Positions 55,879 through 64,000 of a stretch of 64,000 nucleotides of DNA are shown in pieces (position 1 is the first letter of the stretch; each line of letters opens with the position of its first letter). The position numbers and the translations under genes were made by a program. Source of the stretch: Mesorhizobium sp. B2-4-15. GTDB lineage: Bacteria > Pseudomonadota > Alphaproteobacteria > Rhizobiales > Rhizobiaceae. The DNA is taken from positions 62,001 through 126,000 of the forward strand of contig NZ_VFUZ01000010.1 in the NCBI RefSeq assembly GCF_006658505.1. The letters run 5' to 3'. A model generated the notes under the pieces. The model made no database searches, had not been told where the DNA came from, and saw only the letters and a list, made by a program, of their open reading frames with translations.

Positions 55879-57258
55879 ATGGGCGAACACATCATCAAGC
55901 TGCCCGATGTCGGCGAGGGCGTGGCCGAGGCCGAGCTCGTCGAATGGCACGTCAAGGTTGGCGACATCGTGCGCGAGGACACGGTGCTCGCCGCCGTCAT
56001 GACCGACAAGGCGACGGTCGAGATTCCGTCGCCCGTCGATGGCGAGATCCTGTGGCTGGGCGCCGAGATCGGCGACACCGTGGCCATTGGCTCGCCCATC
56101 GTGCGGCTGAAGGTGGCGGGCGAGGGGAATGTGAAAGCGGAAGGCGCGAAATCGCCGGAGGTTACGGCGACACCTACCCCCACCCCTAACCCCTCCCCAC
56201 AAGGGGGAGGGGAACGCGTTTCGGCTCCCAAGGTCGAAGCAAAGCGCGCGCCACCGTCATCCGCGAATCCAAGAAACGATGACGTTGGAGCGGCTGTGAC
56301 CGAATCCCCCTCCCCCTTGTGGGGAGGGGTTAGGGGTGGGGGTACTGCGACGGTGGGCGCGCCGCGCCCGGAGGGCGAAAAGCCGTTGGCGTCGCCAGCC
56401 GTCCGGCTGCGCGCGAAAGAGGCCGGCATCGATCTCAGGCAGGTTGTGGGAAGCGGCCCGGCCGGACGCATCGGCCATGAGGATATCGAGGCGTTCCTGG
56501 CACGCGGGCCGCAAATGGCCAAGGCATCGGGCCTTGCCCGCAACGATGCTGTCGAGGACATCAAGGTGGTTGGGCTTCGGCGAAAGATCGCCGAGAAGAT
56601 GACGCTGTCCAAATCGCGCATCCCGCACATCACCTATGTCGAGGAGATCGACGTCACCGCGCTGGAAGAGCTGCGCGCCGCGCTCAACAAGGAAAAACGC
56701 CCTGCCAAGGCGGGCGCGGAAAGGCCGAAACTGACGCTGCTCCCCTTCCTGATGCGGGCGATGGTCAGGGCGATAGCGGATCAGCCCCAGCTCAATTCGC
56801 TGTTCGACGACGAGGCCGGTGTCATCCATCAGCATGGTGGCATTCATATCGGCATCGCCGCGCAGACGCCGTCCGGACTGGTGGTGCCGGTGGTCAAGCA
56901 TGCCGAGGCGCGCGACATCTGGGAGTGCGGCGCCGAGGTCGCCAGGCTGGCCGAGGCGGCCAAGTCCGGCACGGCGACACGCGACGAGCTGTCCGGCTCG
57001 ACCATCACCATCACCTCACTCGGCGCCATGGGCGGTGTCGCGACGACGCCCGTCATCAATCACCCCGAGGTGGCGATCATCGGCGTCAACAAGATGATGG
57101 TGCGGCCGGTATGGGACGGCACGCAGTTCATCCCACGCAAGATGATGAACCTGTCGTCCAGCTTCGACCATCGCGTCATCGACGGCTGGGACGCGGCCGT
57201 CTTCATCCAGCGTATCAAGACGCTGCTGGAAACGCCGGCGCTGATCTTCGTGGATTAG
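55879..57258 (+). CDS. bkdB: branched-chain 2-oxoacid dehydrogenase E2 (lipoamide acyltransferase)
   Basis: 459 residues. The lipoyl domain is at 1-78 with lipoyl-Lys in VMTDKATVEI (K44). A linker of about 80 residues includes the in-frame repeat element (residues about 99-155: TPTPNPSPQGGG and SPSPLWGGVRGGG). The E1/E3-binding domain is at about 170-210 (ASPAVRLRAKEAGIDLRQV, GPAGRIGHEDIEAFL). The catalytic acyltransferase is at 235-459, with SFDHRVIDGWDAA (His near 431). GGGGGAGG lies before the ATG. Confidence 0.96.
   Translation: MGEHIIKLPDVGEGVAEAELVEWHVKVGDIVREDTVLAAVMTDKATVEIPSPVDGEILWLGAEIGDTVAIGSPIVRLKVAGEGNVKAEGAKSPEVTATPTPTPNPSPQGGGERVSAPKVEAKRAPPSSANPRNDDVGAAVTESPSPLWGGVRGGGTATVGAPRPEGEKPLASPAVRLRAKEAGIDLRQVVGSGPAGRIGHEDIEAFLARGPQMAKASGLARNDAVEDIKVVGLRRKIAEKMTLSKSRIPHITYVEEIDVTALEELRAALNKEKRPAKAGAERPKLTLLPFLMRAMVRAIADQPQLNSLFDDEAGVIHQHGGIHIGIAAQTPSGLVVPVVKHAEARDIWECGAEVARLAEAAKSGTATRDELSGSTITITSLGAMGGVATTPVINHPEVAIIGVNKMMVRPVWDGTQFIPRKMMNLSSSFDHRVIDGWDAAVFIQRIKTLLETPALIFVD
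56175..56344. repeat. perfect 38-bp inverted pair (family D) inside the E2 coding sequence
   Basis: Arm 1 56175-56212 and arm 2 56307-56344 are exact reverse complements over 38 nt, separated by 94 nt. Each arm has an internal hairpin around CCCCACAAGGGG. The pair is in frame and adds Pro/Gly-rich residues to the linker. Confidence 0.9.
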
Positions 57259-57287
57259 GTTTATGGATACGGACGCTGTCCCCTTAC

Positions 57288-57450
57288 CTTCGTCATCCTC
57301 GGGCTTGACCCGAGGATCCATGCCGCGACCTCGGCCGAGGCGCGCAGCACAACAGAATTCTGGACCGTTGCAACGCCTTGACGTAACGGCATGGATCCCG
57401 GGGTCTGCGCGCGTCGCTACGCTCCTTGCTCCGCCCCAGGATGACGAAAG
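57288..57450. repeat. dispersed inverted-pair repeat, family E copy 2
   Basis: Starts TTCGTCATCCTCGGGCTTGA with ACCCGAGGATCCATGCCG and ends with GCATGGATCCCGGGGTCTGC and CCAGGATGACGAAA. The ends are complementary; it fills the gap between the E2 and E3 genes. Confidence 0.8.
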
Positions 57451-57522
57451 TACGAACGCCTCCGCCAATCTCCAACATAGGCGCTGCGCTCCCAAGGCAC
57501 CGCGACCGATCGAGGTGCCAAG

Positions 57523-58917
57523 ATGAAAGAAATCTCCTGCAAGTTGCTCGTCATCGGTGCCGGTCCCGGAGGCTATATCTGCGCCATCCGCGCCGGGCAG
57601 CTCGGCATCGATACGGTGATCGTCGAGGTGGGCAAGCCGGGTGGCACCTGCCTCAATGTCGGCTGTATTCCTTCCAAGGCGCTGATCCATGCGGCGGAAG
57701 AATTCGAGAAGGTGTCGCACATGGCCAGCGGCAAGAGCTCGCTCGGCATCTCGGTGACCGCGCCAGTGCTCGACCTGACCAGGACTATCGCCTGGAAGGA
57801 CGCCATCGTCAGCCGGCTGAACAGCGGAGTCGCCGGCCTGCTCAAGAAGGCCGGCGTGAAGACCGTGCATGGCTGGGCGACATTCCGTGACGGCAAGACC
57901 GTCGAGGTGGAGACCGAGACGGGCATGCAGATGGTCCGGGCCGAGGCGGTCGTCATCGCCACCGGCTCGGCGCCGGTTGAATTGCCGTTCCTGCCGTTCG
58001 CCGGACCTGTCATTTCGTCCACCGAAGCGCTGGCGCTGGGCGAGGTCCCCAAGAGGCTCGTGGTCGTCGGTGGCGGCTATATCGGCCTGGAGCTCGGCAT
58101 CGCCTTCGCCAAGATGGGCGCCAAGGTGACCGTGGTCGAGGCCCTGCCGCGCGTGCTGGCGCAGTACGACGCCGAGCTGACCCGGCCGGTGGTCAAGCGG
58201 CTTTCCGCGCTTGGCATCGAGGTGATGACCGGCGCCAAGGCCAAGGGCCTGTCAACCAAGGGCGACGCCCTGCTGGTCGAGACATCGGACGGCAAGAACG
58301 CCAAGCTCGCCGCGGACAAGATCCTGGTGACGGTCGGCCGCAAGCCGGTGACCGAAGGCTGGGGGCTCGAGCAGATCGACCTCGACAAGGCGGGCAAGTT
58401 CATCCGCATCGACGACCAGTGCCGCACCTCGATGCGCGGCATCTTCGCCATCGGCGATGTCACCGGCGAGCCGATGCTGGCGCACCGGGCGATGGCGCAA
58501 GGCGAAATGGTCGCCGAGATCGTCGCCGGCCACAAGCGCGGCTGGGACAGGCGTTCCGTTCCCGCCGTCTGCTTCACCGACCCGGAGCTGGTGACGGCCG
58601 GACTGTCGCCCGAAGAGGCCATGGCCCAGGGCGAGATCAAGATTGGCATGTTCCCGTTCGCCGCCAACGGACGGGCGATGACCAAGCTTGGCGAAGATGG
58701 CTTCGTTCGCGTCGTCGCCCGCGCCGACAACCATCTGGTGCTCGGCATCCAGGCGGTCGGGCAGGGCGTGTCGGAACTGTCGACGGCCTTTGGGCTGGCG
58801 CTGGAGATGGGCGCGCGGCTCGAGGATATCGCCGGAACGATCCATTCCCACCCGACGCAAGGCGAAGGGTTCCAGGAGGCGGCGCTGAAGGCGCTGGGAC
58901 ACGCGCTGCATGTTTAG
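57523..58917 (+). CDS. lpdV: dihydrolipoyl dehydrogenase (E3) of the bkd complex
   Basis: 464 residues. FAD motif [12 protein letters not shown] (10-21), redox-active disulfide [13 protein letters not shown] (C43 and C48), NAD motif [13 protein letters not shown] (about 185) and C-terminal [10 protein letters not shown] with the catalytic His-Glu pair. It reoxidises dihydrolipoyl E2. It is separated from E2 by 264 nt containing a family E repeat, so transcription of E3 might be lower or independently initiated. Confidence 0.97.
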   Translation: MKEISCKLLVIGAGPGGYICAIRAGQLGIDTVIVEVGKPGGTCLNVGCIPSKALIHAAEEFEKVSHMASGKSSLGISVTAPVLDLTRTIAWKDAIVSRLNSGVAGLLKKAGVKTVHGWATFRDGKTVEVETETGMQMVRAEAVVIATGSAPVELPFLPFAGPVISSTEALALGEVPKRLVVVGGGYIGLELGIAFAKMGAKVTVVEALPRVLAQYDAELTRPVVKRLSALGIEVMTGAKAKGLSTKGDALLVETSDGKNAKLAADKILVTVGRKPVTEGWGLEQIDLDKAGKFIRIDDQCRTSMRGIFAIGDVTGEPMLAHRAMAQGEMVAEIVAGHKRGWDRRSVPAVCFTDPELVTAGLSPEEAMAQGEIKIGMFPFAANGRAMTKLGEDGFVRVVARADNHLVLGIQAVGQGVSELSTAFGLALEMGARLEDIAGTIHSHPTQGEGFQEAALKALGHALHV

Positions 58918-58956
58918 GTGCAGCAATGTCCTGCAGGTCCGTCCTCGGAGCGCGTG

Positions 58957-59106
58957 ATCTCCCCCCTCGAGGGGGAGATGGCCGGCAGGCCAGAGGGGGT
59001 CGGTTCGACGGGATGCGACCTCTAGCGACCGATAGAGGCCGGCGCTCCACGCGCGGGAACCCCCCTCTGTCGCCTTCGGCGACATCTCCCCCTCAAGGAG
59101 GGAGAT
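58957..59106. repeat. paired inverted repeat, family C copy 3
   Basis: Arms 58957-59000 (CTCCCCCCTCGAGGGGGAGA, then GGCCGGCAGGCCAGAGGGGG) and 59060-59106 (reverse orientation) lie between convergent bkd and saccharopine-dehydrogenase-like genes. Confidence 0.8.
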
Positions 59107-59114
59107 TACGCGCC

Positions 59115-60218
59115 TCAGCTCGCCAGCCGGCTCACCATTTCGTGCTGGGCGTAGGCGCGGCCGAAGCGGTTGGCGAGGAAGGCGTCCAGCGCGATCTCTT
59201 CCTGCTTGACGAAGCCGGTCGCCGGCAGGCTGCCGTCGGCCAGCATGTCGAGCACCGCGCAGATGCCGGACGCCGTGGTGATCTGGATGGCGCTGCGCAC
59301 GGTCTGGCCGACGCGCCGGGAATAGATCTTGTTGGCGTAGGTTTCCTGCAGCAGGCGGCCGTTCTTGCGGCCGGAGACGGTGACGAAGACGATGACCACG
59401 TCCTGCAGCGTTGCCGGCAGGGCGCTCTCGAAAATATCTTTCAGCACGTCGCGGCGGTGGCGCAGCCCAAGGTCGTTGAGCAGCGCCTTCATGATCGCGG
59501 CGTGCCCGGGATAGCGGATGGTGCGGTAGTTCAGCGTGCGCACCTTGCCCTTCAGCGTCTCGGCCAGTGTGCCGAGCCCGCCGGAGGTGTTGAACGCCTC
59601 GTAGGTGACGCCGTCGAGCGAGAACTCCTCGCGCTCCTCCAGCGGCGGCACTTCGACCAACTCGCCCTCGACGATCGCCTCGCAGGGCTCGCAATATTCG
59701 TTGATGACGCCGTCGGTGCTCCAGGTCAGATTGTAGTTCAGCGCGTTGGACGGGTATTGCGGCAAGGCGCCGACGCGCATGCGCACGCTTTCCAGCGTGT
59801 CGAAACGGCTGGCGAGATCGTTGGCGACGATCGAGATGAAGCCCGGCGCCAGCCCGCATTGTGGAATGAAGGCGCTCTTGGCGGAACGGGCAAGCTCCTT
59901 GACCCGCCTGGTCGAGACGACGTCCTCGGTGAGATCGAGATAGTGCACGCCGGCGCTGGCCGCCGCCTCGGCGATGCGCGTGGTAAGGTGGAAGGGCGCG
60001 GCGCTCAACACCGCGAACTTGCCGGCGAGCGCCGCCTCAAGCGCGCCGGGTGCTGCGATATCGAGTTCGAGCGTCTCGATGCCCTCAGGCACTTCGGTCG
60101 CGGCGAGCTGCGCCGCCGAGCGGTCGACGACGGTGACGTGGTAATCGCCCGTCGCGGCCAGCATCTCGGCGATGGTCGAGCCAATCTTGCCGGCGCCGAC
60201 GATAACAATGTTGTTCAT
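59115..60218 (-). CDS. saccharopine dehydrogenase-like protein (possible L-lysine dehydrogenase)
   Basis: 367 residues. N-terminal Rossmann motif IVIVGAGKIGSTIAEMLA, then LDLTEDVVSTRRVKELA and QCGLAPGFISIVANDLA. These match the Sdh/LYSDH type, which oxidises lysine or saccharopine. Start 60218 (MNNIVIV). It faces an Lrp/AsnC regulator, often a sign of amino-acid-induced expression. The exact substrate is unproven. Confidence 0.88.
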   Translation of the reverse strand: MNNIVIVGAGKIGSTIAEMLAATGDYHVTVVDRSAAQLAATEVPEGIETLELDIAAPGALEAALAGKFAVLSAAPFHLTTRIAEAAASAGVHYLDLTEDVVSTRRVKELARSAKSAFIPQCGLAPGFISIVANDLASRFDTLESVRMRVGALPQYPSNALNYNLTWSTDGVINEYCEPCEAIVEGELVEVPPLEEREEFSLDGVTYEAFNTSGGLGTLAETLKGKVRTLNYRTIRYPGHAAIMKALLNDLGLRHRRDVLKDIFESALPATLQDVVIVFVTVSGRKNGRLLQETYANKIYSRRVGQTVRSAIQITTASGICAVLDMLADGSLPATGFVKQEEIALDAFLANRFGRAYAQHEMVSRLAS

Positions 60219-60302
60219 GGTCAAATATCCCTGCCAATCCGTGTTTGTCGGGATGATCGCAGCTTGCCTGTCGAAAGGAAGCGTGGAATATGGCAAAGTG
60301 AA

Positions 60303-60316
60303 ACCTGTTTTCAGGT
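60303..60316 (+). promoter_or_regulatory. candidate Lrp-type operator
   Basis: ACCTG-TTTT-CAGGT, perfect 5-bp arms, between the divergent dehydrogenase and Lrp genes. The site lies 3 nt before the annotated Lrp start and would allow control of both. Confidence 0.4.
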
Positions 60317-60319
60317 AAT

Positions 60320-60769
60320 ATGCCGAGGGATTTCGTCGAAATGCTCAGTGAAGCCGAACAGGCCCTGCTCTCCCTGCTGCGCGCCAATGCACGCGCCTCG
60401 ACAGCTGAATTGGCGCGGCGGCTCGGCGTGTCGCGCACGACGGTACAGAGCCGGATCGAGCGGCTGGAACAGCGCGGCATCATCGCCGGCTATGGCGTCC
60501 GGCTGTCGCCGGACTATGAGCAGGGGCTGGTCCGGGCGCATGTGCTGCTCACCGTCACGCCAAAGCTCGCCGACAAGGTGGTGCGGGCATTGCAGGCGCT
60601 GCCACCGGTCAGGACGCTCCACTCGGTGAGCGGCAATTTCGATATGATCGTCATCGTCGACGCGCCATCGATCCGCGACCTCGACGCGCTGCTCGACCAG
60701 ATCGGCGCCATGGACGGGGTCGAGCGGACCTCGTCGTCGATCATCCTGTCGACGCGGATCGACCGCTGA
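60320..60769 (+). CDS. Lrp/AsnC family transcriptional regulator
   Basis: 149 residues. N-terminal helix-turn-helix: EMLSEAEQALLSLLRANARASTAELARRLGVSRTTVQSRIERLEQRGII. C-terminal ligand-binding/oligomerisation (RAM/ACT-like) domain: AHVLLTVTPKLADKVVRALQ, LHSVSGNFDMIVIVDAPSI. It is probably the amino-acid-responsive regulator of the divergent dehydrogenase. An alternative start is the ATG at 60341. Confidence 0.92.
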   Translation: MPRDFVEMLSEAEQALLSLLRANARASTAELARRLGVSRTTVQSRIERLEQRGIIAGYGVRLSPDYEQGLVRAHVLLTVTPKLADKVVRALQALPPVRTLHSVSGNFDMIVIVDAPSIRDLDALLDQIGAMDGVERTSSSIILSTRIDR

Positions 60770-60921
60770 ACGGCGGCCGAGGCTATGCGGTCCCCGGGCC
60801 GGTCGTGAACGGTTCTACCCTCTTACCGATTTGTAAGAACCCGGCAAAACACCGGTATGATTGACGCGGCAGTGTCGCACTTGAACCGCTGCGGCTGAAA
60901 TTGTTCCAAGCAAGGCCTGTC

Positions 60922-61071
60922 GTGTTCCGAAAGGTGGCTTTGACCGTACCGCGCAGTGCTCCCGTCTGGCCGAGCCGAGGGATCTGGATCACGACCAGCG
61001 TCGTCCTGCTGGCCATCGCCCTCCTGCTAATCGTCATGTACTACGGCTTCCATCCGCTCTGGTTCTGGTAG
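60922..61071 (+). CDS. 49-residue single-pass membrane protein
   Basis: GTG start with AAGG 6 nt upstream. Basic N-terminal part (FRKVALTVPRS), one strong membrane helix (ITTSVVLLAIALLLIVMYY) and an aromatic end (GFHPLWFW). No homologue is recognised. The open frame, RBS and clear topology support translation; the protein is too short to be found by a 60-codon search. A TTG at 60901 is an alternative start. Confidence 0.5.
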   Translation: MFRKVALTVPRSAPVWPSRGIWITTSVVLLAIALLLIVMYYGFHPLWFW

Positions 61072-61181
61072 TCGGCGGATGCCGTTCGACGGCTGCCACG
61101 TGGCCCGCGTCAAGCGCCGGGCGGCCCTGGTTCGCCTTGCGTCCCTGAAAACACTCGGCTCGAATGCCTGATCACCGCGTT

Positions 61182-61229
61182 CCCCTAGCCCGGATGGATC
61201 CGGGCTAGGGGAAGCCGGCGCGCGCCGGC
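61182..61229. terminator. tandem perfect palindromes
   Basis: CCCCTAGCCCGGAT (61182-61195) and ATCCGGGCTAGGGG (61198-61211) form a 14-bp perfect stem. Next is the perfect palindrome GCCGGCGCGCGCCGGC (61214-61229). They lie between the short membrane protein gene and the convergent DUF1344 gene. Confidence 0.5.
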
Positions 61230-61276
61230 AACAGTCAAGATCGCCGCCGGCTGGGGCTCCGGCCCGGAGCGGTTCA

Positions 61277-61327
61277 TGGTCTCACGGAAAGACGCTACGC
61301 ATCTTTCCCGGAATTGCTCCGGGTGAG
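61277..61327. repeat. diverged family A element, reverse orientation
   Basis: On the minus strand it reads CAATTCCGGGAAAG then a CTTTCCG arm, similar in order to family A, but other modules are missing. Confidence 0.4.
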
Positions 61328-61332
61328 AGCAC

Positions 61333-61587
61333 CTATTTAGCCGGCTGGATGCTCGATGCCGCCAGCTTGCCGGCCTTGGTCGAGTAGGTCACCACCACCT
61401 TCTCGCCCACCTTCAGCGTCTCGGCCTCGATGCCTTCCGGCAGGACGAAGGTCTTGCCGTCGGAAAGCGTGATCGAGTCGCCCTTCTTGTCGACACTGGC
61501 GATTGTGCCGGTGGCCGCCTTGGCGAAAGCGGCGGTTGAGGACAAGGCGGCGAGTACCATTGCGGCTGCGATAGCTGATTTTTTCAT
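61333..61587 (-). CDS. DUF1344 family secreted protein
   Basis: 84 residues. Signal peptide (AIAAAMVLAALSSTAAFA), then ATGTIASVDKKGDSITLSDGKTFVLPEGIEAETLKVGEKVVVTY, the DUF1344 pattern, a small periplasmic OB-like domain. Rhizobial genomes usually have several copies. The role is unknown. Confidence 0.9.
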   Translation of the reverse strand: MKKSAIAAAMVLAALSSTAAFAKAATGTIASVDKKGDSITLSDGKTFVLPEGIEAETLKVGEKVVVTYSTKAGKLAASSIQPAK

Positions 61588-61767
61588 GTTGTTCTTCCCG
61601 TTGGCTTGGTTGCGGAGCCGCCGGCTGCTGGCCGATGAGCGGCTCCCGTATCCGGGCCGTTTGGTCGCCGGATTCGTCTCTCCTGACGAGAGACGGATCG
61701 AGCCTAGACCGTGGAGTTTTCGATGATCTGGCCGCGGATTTACAAATAGGTAAATCGAGGTCCGGCT

Positions 61768-64000
61768 TCACAGGTCGCGCAGCAGTTCCGTTGCCTGTCC
61801 CGCCGATGGCCTGGCGGACAAAACGGCGGCAGCCACCGAAGCGGCGACGAGGCCGAGCACGGCTGCCAGATAGAGCCAGGGGATCGACAAGGCCTCGGGC
61901 GGCGGATCGAATACGCCGGTCAGCAGCTTGACCAGCATCCATGCCGTCAGCAGCCCCGAAAGGAGGCCGAACGCCATGCCGCCGACAAGGATAAGCAGAC
62001 CTTCGCCCCAAAGGAAGGCCGCGAGCTGGCGGGGTTTGGCGCCGATCGCGGCAAGGATGGCGAAAGGCCGGCGACGCTCGAAGAATCCCAGTGCCAGCAT
62101 CAGCCCGGCGGCGGCCGCGGCCATGACGACCGCAAAGCCCAGTTCGATTGCCGTCAAACCGCCAAGGTCGACCGCGGTCAGGCTCGAGCCGATGAGATGT
62201 GCCGCCTGGCCGATGTCGGCCACCTTCAGCGTTTGATCGAAATCGAGCACCGAAGAAGCCTGTCGCGCCAGCTCGGCGGGATCCGCCTTGGCCCGCATAA
62301 GCACATATTCGGATGCATCGGAGCCGGTCATGCGGGCGACATAGGCCGAATTGGCGACAAGGAACGAATCCTTTGGCGCTGTCGGAAATTCGCGGGCGAC
62401 GCCGATGAACTTGAAGGCCACGGGATGATACTGGTGATCCCTTGCACCGACGAGCCGCAGGTTGATCGTATCGCCTTGCTGGAGCTGGAAATCCTGCACG
62501 GTCTCTTCCGACACCAGGACACCGTCCGGCGTCGCGGCGAGCAGGGCAAGCGTGCCGGCGGCGCTGGCGCCGCTGAAATAGGCGTCGGAAAGACCTGTTG
62601 CGCGTCCGATGCGATTGGGGTCGATGCCATAAAGATCCTGCAGGTCGGCGCCGACATAGGCAAAACGATGTTGCATGGGTTCGGCCGCCGCCGCATCGGG
62701 CAACGAGGCGAGCGCCGCGAGGTGGGCTCCGGCGGGCTTGTCCGTCGTGCCGAAGACGGTGACGTCGGAGCCGTTGGTGAGCTCGGCGTCGATACGTGCC
62801 TGGGCATTGTAGGTGGTGTTGAAGATGGCCGTCGAGGTTGCGAAGGAGATGGCCAGCGCGGTCATCGCAATGCCGATCGTCAGGCGGCCCGATTGCCGCG
62901 ACAGGGCGGCCGATACGATTGGCGCCAGTGCTCCCGATACCGGGGCGACAATCAATCTCAGGAGCGTGCCGTTGCGTGCGATGACCGTGGCCGACAGCCT
63001 GATGGTCAGCAGCGCCATGCCGAGCCAGAACAGGGCGGGGGCGACGAACGCCTTGTAGTCCACGGCTGTCGCGGCCACGCCTTCGGGCGCAAGCACGATC
63101 TGGTATCCGGTGCTCGCCGATTGCCAGAAGACTAATCCCGCCGCGGCGAGCAGCAGGCCGTCCAGCCACAGGCGCTGCCACAGCGGTGGATGTGGCCGGC
63201 TCACGGTGCGCCGCGCCGCCATCACGGTCGCCCAGCGCGCGTCCCGCCAGGCCGGGTAGAGAAAGGCGACGAACCCGACCAGCAGTCCGAAGAAGGCGAC
63301 AAGAAGCAGCTTCGGCTGGTCCACGCCAAGCGCAGCGTCAAGGCCTGGTGCGGCCATGCCAAGGAGGAATACCACGGCCATGCCGAAGGCGGTTCCGCCA
63401 ATGGCGGCGACGGCGGCCTCCGTCGCGGACAGAAGCAATATGTCCCTGGCCGTCGCGCCGCGGACGCGAAGCAGCGCCTGCTCGGTGCGCCGGCGTTCCG
63501 CGCCGGACGAGGTAACGGCAAAGGTAAGCGCAATCGCCAATGCGATGCCTGGCAGTCCGAGGAACAGAAACAGCACGGAGGCGTACAACGCATCCTCTCG
63601 AACCGCTCCGAGGCGCGAGCCGAGATTATCGGCCACCAGGGCCTGGCCGGCGACTCTTGCCTCGAGATTGCGCTGCGCGGCAGTGACAAAGGTATAGGCC
63701 GCGACCGGATCCGGCGGCAGCGCCCCGTGCGCGAGCCGCACATGCAATTGCAGCCGGGCGGTGTCGGGGCGCGCCTTGGCCTGCGGGTCGAACGTTTGCC
63801 GCCAGGTCTCCTGCGGCAGGATAAGGACGTTGTCGGGCGGGGCCTGTGGCGCTGCCTGAGGCGGCAGACCGACAGCCTGGAACAGGGCGTCGGCGTCGGG
63901 CAGGTCGACCACGCCGGCAATCCTGACCTCCGCCGGCGGCAAACCCGTCCGCTGGATCGAGACCGTGTCGCCGGGGGCGACATGGAGGTTGGCAGCGGTC
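61768..64000 (-). CDS. FtsX-type ABC transporter permease, 5' end outside window
   Basis: About 744 residues visible. The frame is open to the right edge (reads APGDTVSIQ before the first Met), so the N-terminal part, probably with the first helix and periplasmic domain, is missing. Segments seen: VLFLFLGLPGIALAIALTFAVTSSGAERRRTEQALLRVRGATA with the FtsX cytoplasmic loop, LLLVAFFGLLVGFVAFLYPAW, LTIGIAMTALAISFATSTAIFNTTYNAQ and LGFAVVMAAAAAGLMLALGFFERRRPFAILAAIGAKPRQL near the end. This is the MacB/LolC-like architecture. The ATPase partner is outside the window. Confidence 0.88.
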   Translation of the reverse strand, partial: TAANLHVAPGDTVSIQRTGLPPAEVRIAGVVDLPDADALFQAVGLPPQAAPQAPPDNVLILPQETWRQTFDPQAKARPDTARLQLHVRLAHGALPPDPVAAYTFVTAAQRNLEARVAGQALVADNLGSRLGAVREDALYASVLFLFLGLPGIALAIALTFAVTSSGAERRRTEQALLRVRGATARDILLLSATEAAVAAIGGTAFGMAVVFLLGMAAPGLDAALGVDQPKLLLVAFFGLLVGFVAFLYPAWRDARWATVMAARRTVSRPHPPLWQRLWLDGLLLAAAGLVFWQSASTGYQIVLAPEGVAATAVDYKAFVAPALFWLGMALLTIRLSATVIARNGTLLRLIVAPVSGALAPIVSAALSRQSGRLTIGIAMTALAISFATSTAIFNTTYNAQARIDAELTNGSDVTVFGTTDKPAGAHLAALASLPDAAAAEPMQHRFAYVGADLQDLYGIDPNRIGRATGLSDAYFSGASAAGTLALLAATPDGVLVSEETVQDFQLQQGDTINLRLVGARDHQYHPVAFKFIGVAREFPTAPKDSFLVANSAYVARMTGSDASEYVLMRAKADPAELARQASSVLDFDQTLKVADIGQAAHLIGSSLTAVDLGGLTAIELGFAVVMAAAAAGLMLALGFFERRRPFAILAAIGAKPRQLAAFLWGEGLLILVGGMAFGLLSGLLTAWMLVKLLTGVFDPPPEALSIPWLYLAAVLGLVAASVAAAVLSARPSAGQATELLRDL

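Noticed and set aside
58419-60629. 736-codon plus-strand frame across lpdV end and the dehydrogenase gene
   Set aside because: It crosses a repeat and runs antisense to a recognised gene; no conserved domain.

Overview
The window is a GC-rich, densely packed chromosomal segment from an alphaproteobacterium, most likely Mesorhizobium or a close relative in the Rhizobiales. Pointers are: an imuA-imuB-dnaE2 mutagenesis cassette behind a GTTC-N7-GTTC type SOS box, small families common in rhizobia (DUF1344, DUF1236, DUF2934, SapC, DUF1737), the ffh/chorismate mutase/rpsP arrangement, leuB/leuD/asd/argG housekeeping genes, and many dispersed palindromic intergenic elements. No phage, transposase, CRISPR array or conjugation gene was seen. 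The genus is an inference from gene content, not from a marker search.

Layout. 1-2.0 kb: 3' part of rlmN and two small paralogous membrane proteins. 2.0-2.7 kb: LysE-type exporter. 2.8-8.5 kb: a compact seven-gene minus-strand operon (amino-acid-type ABC importer, GntR/UTRA regulator, BtpA/SgcQ-type TIM barrel, ureidoglycolate-lyase-like cupin, PfkB kinase) that looks like a self-regulated uptake and catabolism system whose substrate I cannot name. 8.7-10.8 kb: MHYT-GGDEF-EAL cyclic-di-GMP enzyme. 11-16.4 kb: argG, a lytic transglycosylase, a zinc metallopeptidase, an SH3/DUF1236 protein and a CPBP protease. 16.7-19.1 kb: ffh, chorismate mutase, rpsP. 19.2-25.9 kb: small envelope proteins, bestrophin-like channel, ACT protein, asd and a DEAD-box helicase. 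25.9-32.2 kb: a decayed glycosyltransferase remnant, a cold-shock-like/DUF805 fusion, SRPBCC-MarR pair, leuB, VOC and RidA proteins, leuD. 32.3-41.3 kb: GNAT, ArsR-SRPBCC set, an interrupted DUF72 gene, a FAD oxidoreductase, a two-component system with a truncated DUF4173 protein, a frameshifted citrate-lyase-like gene, DUF1737 and a small metallopeptidase.

41.4-47.3 kb: imuA, imuB and dnaE2, an SOS-induced translesion synthesis cassette. 47.5-53.3 kb: Trm112-like, LON substrate-binding, thioredoxin-TPR, prolyl-tRNA editing, tRNA-Gly(GCC), DJ-1/PfpI, DUF2934, SapC and DUF6916-like genes. 53.6-58.9 kb: the complete branched-chain 2-oxoacid dehydrogenase complex (E1 alpha, E1 beta, E2, E3). 59.1-60.8 kb: a saccharopine-dehydrogenase-like enzyme divergent from an Lrp/AsnC regulator. 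60.9-64 kb: a 49-residue membrane protein, DUF1344 protein and the 3' part of an FtsX-type ABC permease gene that runs off the window.

The most unusual layer is the repeat content. At least seven families of palindromic or paired-inverted elements fill the intergenic gaps. One forms the stop codon of leuB, and one perfect 38-bp inverted pair lies in frame inside the linker of the E2 gene. Three or four genes show decay or interruption (glycosyltransferase remnant, DUF72 nonsense codon, citE-like frameshift, DUF4173 5' truncation).
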